A stretch of 10,771 nt of DNA from Candidatus Saccharimonadota bacterium (GTDB lineage: Bacteria; Patescibacteriota; Saccharimonadia; Saccharimonadales; Saccharimonadaceae), in contig PJQJ01000015.1 of the NCBI GenBank assembly GCA_002861585.1, positions 1,180 through 11,950 of the forward strand, read 5' to 3'. Position numbers and translations under genes: made by a program. The notes below the pieces were generated by a model that ran no database searches, had not been told where the DNA came from, and worked only from the letters and a program-made list of their open reading frames with translations. Each line of letters starts with the position of its first letter. Within the stretch, counting starts at the first letter, position 1. This document shows positions 6,257 to 10,771 of this stretch, piece by piece.

Positions 6257-7204
6257 TTACTGGTAGCCGTCCACATCGGATAGATCGTATCCTTTGCCCC
6301 AATCTCCCTCTCCGAGCCAAGCATTCAAGTTCCGACATGCACGTTTAAACGTACGGTGCTCCGTATTGTTATGGGTTAACTGCTCTGAATAGACTGCCAA
6401 TTCCTGGGTGATTGCCCAGGTTTTTGCAACTTCTTGGTTAAGGCTTCTCCCAGATATATCCTCGTATTCATGCAGAGCAGTTAGCAAGACGTCTTCGTTA
6501 ATACGATAGAGCTGGCGTAAGTCTTGTTCAGGTGTTCCCACATTCGTGTCGCCAAAATCCAAAATACCTATTAAGCGATTATTCACATCAAAAAACATGT
6601 TTTCAGTATGTAAATCATCATGTACGACAACTTGTGGACTTATATTACAAATAGCATTCCAACGGGCATAATATTCTTTAGCGGTAGCATCCTGCTGCAA
6701 GGTTGGGAACGTCGCTTGAGAGATAGTTTTTCTGAAGTAGATGGACCACGGTTCCTCGGCTAAACTATCCAGGTTTAGCTCCTGACGAATCCTCAATTCA
6801 TCCTCCAAAACTAATGTTGAATGCATCGCGTATGCGAACTGGGCTACTTTTCTTGCAAATTCTCTTTGCAGGTCTATAGGCAGCGTTCGAATAGCCTGGG
6901 TGCTTACATGGTGACCAGGCACAAAGCTTGTCACTAAATAGGGTGGGTTACCATGATCAGTTATTACAGTAGGAATTGTAATAGTTGTGACGTTCTCAAG
7001 CTGCTGTAGGATATGCTTTTCGTACTGGCTTCTGGCATTGGCATTTTCATCACGAGGGAAGCGAACTGCATATGTGCTATCAACTAGTGCTACGATATTG
7101 TCGTAGCTATGTTCTATCATCCTGATTGACCTAGCTGAAGGATATATCTCGCTGGCTATTTGCTCAGCAGTGTCTTTGTTTGCAAATTTCAGTCTGGGCG
7201 GCAT
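6257..7204 (-). CDS. APH-fold phosphotransferase (aminoglycoside/macrolide kinase-like)
   Basis: A 315-residue soluble kinase. The N-lobe has TYAVRFPRDENA (about 44-55), with R48 at the nucleotide-contacting position and FPR typical of APH(2'')- and Mph-like proteins, followed by a YEKHILQQLE helix whose Glu can pair with it. The C-lobe has the complete loop VVVHDDLHTENMFFD (H195, D197, N202) and ILDFGDTNVGTPEQDL (D216, a true DFG). It is the most canonical of the three APH-fold proteins here, but the substrate cannot be deduced. The start at 7204 is chosen because TGG-TATAAT lies 6 nt upstream. A longer frame opens at 7252 and adds 16 residues, but that ATG sits inside a repeat copy. Transcription probably ends at repeat copy C. 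Confidence 0.88.
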   Translation of the reverse strand: MPPRLKFANKDTAEQIASEIYPSARSIRMIEHSYDNIVALVDSTYAVRFPRDENANARSQYEKHILQQLENVTTITIPTVITDHGNPPYLVTSFVPGHHVSTQAIRTLPIDLQREFARKVAQFAYAMHSTLVLEDELRIRQELNLDSLAEEPWSIYFRKTISQATFPTLQQDATAKEYYARWNAICNISPQVVVHDDLHTENMFFDVNNRLIGILDFGDTNVGTPEQDLRQLYRINEDVLLTALHEYEDISGRSLNQEVAKTWAITQELAVYSEQLTHNNTEHRTFKRACRNLNAWLGEGDWGKGYDLSDVDGYQ

Positions 7205-7210
7205 TGCCTT

Positions 7211-7216
7211 ATTATA
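7211..7216 (-). promoter_or_regulatory. Extended consensus -10 TGG-TATAAT
   Basis: Minus strand TTGG-TATAAT, then AAGGCA, then ATG. A perfect hexamer with the 6-nt gap; it lies inside the longer reading frame and decides in favour of the start at 7204. Confidence 0.7.
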
Positions 7217-7248
7217 CCAAGCGAAAATACCTTTAGAGTGATGTTTAA

Positions 7249-7270
7249 GCATAACCAGTGTGGAGGGCCA
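7249..7270. repeat. Copy of the tRNA-Lys 3'-flank repeat
   Basis: GCATAACCAG, two variable bases, then TGGAGGGCCA. The same 22 bases with two differences occur at 9077-9098, where TGGAGGGCCA is the start of the antisense of tRNA-Lys CCA and acceptor stem. The rest of the 96-bp spacer (7253-7348) holds a doubtful 26-codon frame (7325-7245) and no clear terminator for the histidine kinase. Confidence 0.5.
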
Positions 7271-7348
7271 TCGTAAACGTCATCGCAACTAAAGCAGCAT
7301 GGGCAGCCGTAAGGTGTATGCCCATAGGTGTATAGTACTGGAAGACTG

Positions 7349-8896
7349 TTATTCATGACGAGGCAATTGAATCGTAAAGGTAGATCCCTTTTTCGGCACG
7401 GAGTTCACTGTAATGTTGCCACCATGCAACCTTACTATTTTATTTGCCCAGTATAGACCCAACCCGCTGCCACCCACCTTATCTGACAGAGGGTTAGCTA
7501 CCCGCGAAAATTTATCAAATATTCTTGAAATATCATCTTCACTGATACCTACTCCTTCATCTTTGACGGTGATAGTTGTCATGTCCGCATTTTGTGCTAT
7601 TGCCACTGATATTGTTTTTCCGTCTAGTGAATATTTACCAGCATTTTCAATGATATTCTCTAACACCATTCGTAAATTATTTTTGTCTGCTGACATTTGC
7701 AATTCTTTCGGCTTGGATCTGAAACTGATGGTCTGGTGCCGCTCGATAAATTTACTATCAAGTTCCAGGAGTATGCTCTGGACTAACGTGGTCAGATTAA
7801 ACGTTTCTTTGCGCAGGATTATTTTGCCGGCATCTGCTTTTGCTACCCTGAGTAGTTCTTCGATGAATATCAGCTGACGCTCAGTGCTGTCATAAGCCTG
7901 CTGTAGATAGCGCTGCTGTTCGTCGCCAATTGGCCCGGCATAACCTTCCAGTAGCAAGCCTATAGTTTGTTTTGCAGCGGTCGCTGGTGTCCGTAACTGA
8001 TGCGATGCCAGAGATATGAACTCATCTTTTGCGGTCAATTCCAACTCCTTGTTTTGTTCCTGTTCGCGCCGGCGAGTAATATCGCGGGCGATTGCCGATG
8101 CACCGATAAGATCGCTATTGTCGTCATACACGGGTGATAGGGTGAGCGCTATCGGTACGGTATGCCCGTCCTTATGCTGGATGTGTGTCTCATGCTCGGT
8201 GATCTTCCTAGAAGCCGTTATTTCGTTGAGTAGCCGCGTGGCTTCATCTTTGTGCTGGTCCGAGAAAAGCATGTCGAACTGCTGACCTACTGTCTCTTCG
8301 GCGATATAGCCAAAAAGGCGTTCAGCAGCTTTGTTCCAGCTGGTAATGATACCTTCGAGGGTCTGCGACAAGATTGCTTCTTCAGAAGAGTCCACAATAG
8401 CGGCTAGGCTGAGCCGTTGATTATTGCTACGTTTTTGTTCAGTGATGTCCCGGGCGATCACTGAAGCGCCGCTGATACGACCGGCTATATCCTTGATAGG
8501 CGAGATTGTCACTGATACATCGATCATATGACCGTCTTTGCGGACACGTTTTGTCTCGTAATGCCTGATCTGCTTACCCTTTTTGATGCGGGCAAGAATA
8601 CTCCGCAGCTCTTTTTTTTGACCGGGTGGAAAGATGATAAGGACGGATTTACCAATTACTTCATTAGCGCTATAGCCGTATATCTTTTCAGCTCCGCGGT
8701 TCCAGCTCGTAAGATTGCCGTCGAGGTCTTTGCTAATGATGGCATCCTCCGATGATTCGACGATTGACGCCCACTGAAACAGCGACTGCTCAATCCAGCG
8801 CAGGCTCTCCAGGTAATCGGTGATGTCTTTTGGCGTTGCTTGAGGAAAATGCTCCTTCAACGTCAGCTGTCTAATATTATCTGTTACATCCGCCAT
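7349..8896 (-). CDS. Soluble sensor histidine kinase, PAS-PAS-HisKA-HATPase_c
   Basis: A 515-residue protein with two tandem PAS domains (about 41-153 and 163-275). Each carries SSE(D/E)AI, SWN and a closing IARDIT that matches the PAS/PAC junction. The dimerisation and phosphoacceptor domain has the H-box ASHQLRTP (H299). The ATPase domain shows the N-box VLENIIENAGKY (N417), G1 DEGVGIS (446-452), F-box IFDKFSR and G2 GGSGLGLYWA (475-484). All catalytic boxes are intact, so it should autophosphorylate. No membrane segment is present, so it senses an internal signal, and no PAS cofactor can be named. No response regulator gene lies next to it, so it is an orphan within this window. The start has TGC-TACACT 8 nt upstream. 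Confidence 0.95.
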   Translation of the reverse strand: MADVTDNIRQLTLKEHFPQATPKDITDYLESLRWIEQSLFQWASIVESSEDAIISKDLDGNLTSWNRGAEKIYGYSANEVIGKSVLIIFPPGQKKELRSILARIKKGKQIRHYETKRVRKDGHMIDVSVTISPIKDIAGRISGASVIARDITEQKRSNNQRLSLAAIVDSSEEAILSQTLEGIITSWNKAAERLFGYIAEETVGQQFDMLFSDQHKDEATRLLNEITASRKITEHETHIQHKDGHTVPIALTLSPVYDDNSDLIGASAIARDITRRREQEQNKELELTAKDEFISLASHQLRTPATAAKQTIGLLLEGYAGPIGDEQQRYLQQAYDSTERQLIFIEELLRVAKADAGKIILRKETFNLTTLVQSILLELDSKFIERHQTISFRSKPKELQMSADKNNLRMVLENIIENAGKYSLDGKTISVAIAQNADMTTITVKDEGVGISEDDISRIFDKFSRVANPLSDKVGGSGLGLYWANKIVRLHGGNITVNSVPKKGSTFTIQLPRHE

Positions 8897-8904
8897 TTTG
8901 TGTT

Positions 8905-8910
8905 AGTGTA
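8905..8910 (-). promoter_or_regulatory. Extended -10 TGC-TACACT of the histidine kinase
   Basis: Minus strand GTGC-TACACT, 8 nt, ATG. The spacing is slightly longer than at the other genes, which implies a leader of one or two bases at most. The remaining spacer to 9076 shows only a small GTGTC-TTT-GACAC dyad at 9006-9018. Confidence 0.5.
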
Positions 8911-9088
8911 GCACCACCTTAGGGATGAGTATGTTAGGAAAGTTACTGCACAATCGAAAGGACTTTGCTGCAGACTGTTTTCCCGAGTAGAAACGTCAGA
9001 TGCCAGTGTCTTTGACACAATTAATGACAAAGCATACATCAATATATAGAAATCGCATCAAGCTTGAGAAGTAGAGGCATAACCAGCA

Positions 9089-9206
9089 TGGAGGGCCAGG
9101 TGGGGCTCGGTCACTTCCAGCGACCCCGCAACAACGTCTTTGAAAACAAGTTTTCAAGAGTTGATTGCCTTGCGAACTGCCACCGGTAGTTCTCACCCGC
9201 GACACC
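9089..9206 (-). pseudogene. 3' half of a second tRNA-Lys gene, interrupted in the T loop by the 88-bp element
   Basis: Bases 9089-9109 are identical to the 3' end of the intact tRNA-Lys (CCA, acceptor 3' strand, T-stem 3' strand and part of the T loop, 21 bp). After the inserted element, ACCCGCGACACC (9195-9206) matches the T-stem 5' strand and variable region of the intact gene (ACCCACGACACC) with one difference. On the minus strand the order is variable region and T-stem 5' strand, element, T-stem 3' strand, acceptor, CCA. The anticodon part is missing, so this is a fragment. Confidence 0.6.
9109..9196. repeat. 88-bp three-hairpin element, copy E1
   Basis: It aligns without gaps to E2 (9418-9505), 69 of 88 bases identical. 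Both begin GGTCAC and end GTTCTCAC. There are three dyads: GGTC...GACC; TTGAAAAC-AA-GTTTTCAA; and GAACTGCC-ACC-GGTAGTTC. The invariant blocks are the middle palindrome (16 bp) and TTGCGAACTGC. No open frame, transposase or known RNA family is recognised. It lies inside the T loop of a tRNA-Lys fragment. Confidence 0.75.
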
Positions 9207-9210
9207 GGTT

Positions 9211-9228
9211 GTGTCGTGGATTCGAGCC
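9211..9228 (+). repeat. Plus-sense copy of the tRNA-Lys T arm
   Basis: GTGTCGTGGATTCGAGCC matches the variable region and T arm of tRNA-Lys (GTGTCGTGGGTTCGAGCC) with one difference, but on the opposite strand. With the interrupted minus-sense fragment it forms the dyad CGACAC-CGGTT-GTGTCG. It is followed by CCACGAAAAAAG, the plus-strand side of the tRNA terminator, so it may be the remnant of a convergent tRNA gene. Confidence 0.45.
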
Positions 9229-9241
9229 GCTTGAACCAAAG

Positions 9242-9281
9242 CCACGAAAAAAGCCGACCAAATGGTCGACTGTTTTCGTGG
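9242..9281 (-). terminator. Terminator of tRNA-Lys, near-symmetrical and possibly bidirectional
   Basis: CCACGAAAA (9242-9250) pairs with TTTTCGTGG (9273-9281), and the inner GCCGACC pairs with GGTCGAC across a 4-nt loop. One inner pair is G-U on the minus transcript but a mismatch on the plus transcript, which favours use by the minus-strand tRNA. The U-run TTTTTT is 9252-9247 on the minus strand. It overlaps the CCA end of the tRNA. Confidence 0.75.
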
Positions 9282-9355
9282 AGGGCCAGGTGGGGCTCGA
9301 ACCCACGACACCCTGCTTAAGAGGCAGGTGCTCTAACCAGCTGAGCTACTGGCCC
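9279..9355 (-). tRNA. tRNA-Lys (anticodon CUU)
   Basis: A complete cloverleaf of 77 nt including an encoded CCA. Acceptor GGGCCAG/CTGGCCC, D stem GCTC/GAGC with the GG pair in the loop, anticodon stem CCTGC/GCAGG with loop CTCTTAA (anticodon CTT at 34-36), variable GTGTC, T stem GTGGG/CCCAC with loop TTCGAGC, discriminator T, then CCA. All stems pair perfectly. The terminator begins at the CCA. A TATAAT at 9365-9370 provides the promoter. Confidence 0.95.
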
Positions 9356-9364
9356 GTATCTTTG

Positions 9365-9370
9365 ATTATA
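9365..9370 (-). promoter_or_regulatory. -10 TATAAT of the intact tRNA-Lys gene
   Basis: Minus strand TATAAT ending 9 nt before the first base of the mature tRNA, so the primary transcript would have only a 2-3 nt leader. The -35 region is GC-rich and non-consensus. Confidence 0.55.
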
Positions 9371-9409
9371 ACCGGAAGGTGCGCGCTACACGGAATGGCC
9401 GAAGGCCGC

Positions 9410-9530
9410 AGAGGCAGGGTCACATTCTGCGACCCCGGAACTTCGCGGTTGAAAACAAGTTTTCATCGGAAGATTCCCTTGCGAACTGCTACTAGCAGTT
9501 CTCACTCTAACCAGCTGAGCTACTGGCCCG
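9410..9530 (-). pseudogene. 5' part of a second tRNA-Lys gene, interrupted between D and anticodon arms by the 88-bp element
   Basis: Bases 9505-9530 are identical over 26 bp to the intact gene from just before its 5' end through acceptor and D arm. Beyond the element, 9410-9418 (CCTGCCTCT on the minus strand) is the 5' strand of the anticodon stem and the first loop bases. The match then stops before the anticodon. The element replaces just two or three bases between D stem and anticodon stem. Together with the fragment at 9089-9206 it makes up most of one more tRNA-Lys, split around the intact gene. Confidence 0.6.
9418..9505. repeat. 88-bp three-hairpin element, copy E2
   Basis: Same length and ends as E1 (9109-9196). 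The dyads are GGGTC...GACCC (one base pair longer than in E1), TGAAAAC-AA-GTTTTCA, and GAACTGCT-ACT-AGCAGTTC (a perfect 8-bp stem). Relative to E1, the last stem shows a paired change (C-G to T-A) and a G-T to G-C change. It sits in a tRNA-Lys fragment on the same strand and in the same orientation as E1. Confidence 0.75.
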
Positions 9531-9565
9531 AATTAGCGATTAAATGCTTAGTTCAACAGCTCTAA

Positions 9566-9594
9566 ACTATAGCAAAAGTTGACTTATTTGTCCA
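9566..9594 (-). promoter_or_regulatory. Promoter TGGACA-N17-TGC-TATAGT upstream of the interrupted tRNA
   Basis: Minus strand TGGACA (9594-9589), 17-nt spacer ending in TGC, TATAGT (9571-9566). It is the only promoter in the window with a good -35 as well as an extended -10. It points at the E2-interrupted tRNA fragment, whose first base is at 9530, about 30 nt past the expected transcription start. Confidence 0.6.
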
Positions 9595-9685
9595 TATATT
9601 TTGTCCGTACTAGTCCGAGCGTAAGAATTATAACTGAAGAGCCGATCGTTCTATCGTAGACTGACAGTACATAAGAGGGTTACGT

Positions 9686-9883
9686 ATGGGACGAGTTATT
9701 TACGGAGAGAGGCGCCAATCATTCGAGGAAAGACCTCATACTGCAGCTGAACGCGCTGCCTTTGCTGCCGGTGTCCTGCATATAACAGAGCGTCGTAATA
9801 GACCACCAGAACGATCAGATAGTTCATACTATCCACGAATCGTTGGTGGACGTGCCCTGCTTGGGGCCGTTGAAATCAGATAG
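9686..9883 (+). CDS. Small Arg-rich protein, unknown
   Basis: A 65-residue frame beginning MGRVIYGERRQSFEERPHTA. It is basic and charged, with a probable helix about residues 18-35 (TAAERAAFAAGVLHITERR), no membrane segment and no recognised domain. An AGAGGG 6 nt before the ATG is a plausible Shine-Dalgarno site, unlike the leaderless neighbours, and there is no -10 at the usual 6-nt position. Its TAG is separated by one base from the stop codon of the convergent YxjI-like gene, so there is no room for a separate terminator. The clean start signal and tight fit suggest a real gene, but its shortness leaves doubt. Confidence 0.5.
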   Translation: MGRVIYGERRQSFEERPHTAAERAAFAAGVLHITERRNRPPERSDSSYYPRIVGGRALLGAVEIR

Positions 9884-9884
9884 G

Positions 9885-10481
9885 TTATCGGCCTTGCAGA
9901 GCATCAAGCATGACGCCAATTGCAACAAAAACACGCCAATCTGCTGCCTCTTCCGCTTCTTGGGTGAGCGATAGTTTATAGCGATCACGGAATAATTCAA
10001 CCTTCTGGTATGAAGCAATTTCAGCTTCACTCCCCGCTTTCATGAATGAAAAATGATATTTCAACAAAAACGGAATATCACTGATCACCGGCACGAACTG
10101 CCATACACGGCGCACAATCGCTAAAGGCAAGCTTGTTTCTTGTACTATCAATCGTGGCGTTTTTTCATCCTCGTCTAATAAGTGCCATGTGCTACGTAGC
10201 AAAGAGCTTTTAAATGCTTTTTTGACTATGCCAAGCTGCTTTTGATCGGCGTCTTTTATGTCGTATACAGCCCCTAAATCAACAACTTGTCGCGCTTGAA
10301 CGGTAAAGAATTCTTCATTTTTGGATTCATCTTTATAAAAAGTAATCTTTTCCTTAAATGAAAAGCGTTTTTGCTGCACAAAAGCAACTAAGTCTCCCTT
10401 TTCACCCGCGCTATTTCCAGCATAGATAAAATATTGGTTCACAAGAACAGTAATTTTTTGGTCGATAAAGTAAGTAGCCAT
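9885..10481 (-). CDS. LURP-one/YxjI-family protein
   Basis: A 198-residue protein resembling the LURP-one-related (DUF567, YxjI, Tubby-like fold) family. It has an N-terminal YFIDQKITVLVNQYFIY, alternating beta strands through the middle (LGAVYDIKDADQKQLGIVKK), and the family's typical C-terminal pattern FRDRYKLSL...DWRVFVAIGVMLDALQGR, where a buried C-terminal helix threads the barrel. No signal peptide is present. Relatives are proposed to be membrane-tethered or phospholipid-binding scaffolds; the bacterial role is not known. The longer frame to 10505 is rejected because TATAAT lies 6 nt before the ATG at 10481. It follows the AlkA-type gene on the same strand, but with its own promoter. 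Confidence 0.8.
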   Translation of the reverse strand: MATYFIDQKITVLVNQYFIYAGNSAGEKGDLVAFVQQKRFSFKEKITFYKDESKNEEFFTVQARQVVDLGAVYDIKDADQKQLGIVKKAFKSSLLRSTWHLLDEDEKTPRLIVQETSLPLAIVRRVWQFVPVISDIPFLLKYHFSFMKAGSEAEIASYQKVELFRDRYKLSLTQEAEEAADWRVFVAIGVMLDALQGR

Positions 10482-10487
10482 ATTGCT

Positions 10488-10493
10488 ATTATA
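10488..10493 (-). promoter_or_regulatory. -10 TATAAT of a leaderless promoter
   Basis: Minus strand GAG-TATAAT, then AGCAAT, then the ATG at 10481: the 6-nt gap again. It decides the start of the YxjI-like gene. Confidence 0.7.
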
Positions 10494-10537
10494 CTCGCAC
10501 AGCACTAAGACCGCTTAGTTACCGCCAGTATTAGCTT

Positions 10538-10771
10538 TCAAGCCGGAGCATTATTCAGAGATTGCCATAAATGCAGACTCGCGACAGTACGGTACGGTTT
10601 CCACCGCTCGGCAAACACAGCTAGCTCCTTCTTAGGAGGCAACGTATTCCAACCATAGATTTTCATCATCGCATTTTGTAGCCCTACGTCATCAGGAGCA
10701 AATACATCAGGGCGAGCTAGTGTAAACATCATGAACATCTGCGCGGTCCAGACGCCAATTCCCTTTACTGC
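10538..10771 (-). CDS. DNA-3-methyladenine glycosylase II (AlkA-type, HhH-GPD), C-terminal part
   Basis: The last 77 codons of a gene that enters from the right edge. The visible part begins AVKGIGVWTAQMFMMF, the hairpin and second helix of the helix-hairpin-helix motif (KGIGVWTA), then ARPDVFAPDDVGLQNAM. In the PDD, the second Asp aligns with the catalytic Asp of AlkA (the xPDDxxx motif), which activates base excision. The final W-x-P-Y-R-T-VAS-LHLW pattern (about 60-72) is also typical of the family. The enzyme removes alkylated purines such as 3-methyladenine in base excision repair. It ends in QSLNNAPA and TGA. The N-terminal part lies outside the window. Confidence 0.85.
   Translation of the reverse strand, partial: AVKGIGVWTAQMFMMFTLARPDVFAPDDVGLQNAMMKIYGWNTLPPKKELAVFAERWKPYRTVASLHLWQSLNNAPA

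Noticed and set aside
1981..7204. Antibiotic-resistance island based on three APH-fold genes
   Set aside because: The catalytic fold is clear, but no substrate determinants, mobile-element genes or resistance partners are present, so resistance is not supported.
9006..9018. GTGTC-TTT-GACAC dyad
   Set aside because: A 5-bp stem without a U-run on either side or link to a gene end; probably chance.
9089..9355. Possible attL/attR pair of an integrative element at the tRNA 3' end
   Set aside because: The 21-bp duplication is only about 190 bp from the intact tRNA 3' end, with no integrase or cargo between, and is better explained as part of the interrupted tRNA copy.
9109..9505. CRISPR-like or tandem repeat array
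   Set aside because: Only two copies exist, 309 bp apart, without spacer regularity and without cas genes.
9140..9565. 141-codon plus-strand open frame across the tRNA locus
   Set aside because: It runs antisense through tRNA-Lys and both 88-bp elements. The peptide (for example VGLEPTTPCLRGRCSNQLSYW without its last letter) is the usual artefact of translating tRNA antisense.

Overview
The window looks like a piece of a small, host-associated or ultra-small bacterial genome, most likely Candidatus Saccharibacteria (TM7) or a related Patescibacteria lineage. This is inferred from compact single-gene transcription units, starts that look leaderless, several orphan phosphotransferase-fold kinases, a YxjI/LURP-one protein and moderate G+C. 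No marker gene proves it. Most genes are on the minus strand.

Left part (1-2760, minus): the N-terminus of an exported protein, a five-helix membrane protein preceded by a possible 37-codon small ORF, an intrinsic terminator, and a two-gene operon (APH-fold phosphotransferase overlapping a P-loop kinase). A divergent promoter region (2746-2842) separates this from a plus-strand APH/choline-kinase-like gene (2843-3805).

Middle (3934-7204, minus): a small cupin, two small membrane-anchored Cys-containing proteins, a C39-peptidase-like protein and a third APH-fold kinase. The spacers here hold diverged copies of one dispersed repeat resembling the 3' end and terminator of the tRNA-Lys gene further right.

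Right part (7349-10771): a soluble double-PAS histidine kinase with no partner regulator, then a complex tRNA-Lys(CUU) locus. The intact tRNA is bracketed by two copies of an 88-bp, three-hairpin element. Each copy interrupts a partial second copy of the same tRNA gene. After this come a small plus-strand gene, a YxjI/LURP-one-like gene and the C-terminal part of an AlkA-type DNA glycosylase.

Two signals run through the window. First, a -10 hexamer (TAnnnT, often preceded by TGn) lies exactly 6 nt before the ATG of about nine genes, which implies leaderless mRNAs and settles several starts. Second, tRNA-derived pieces (3' end, terminator, 88-bp element) recur between genes. The 88-bp element is the best candidate here for something undescribed.
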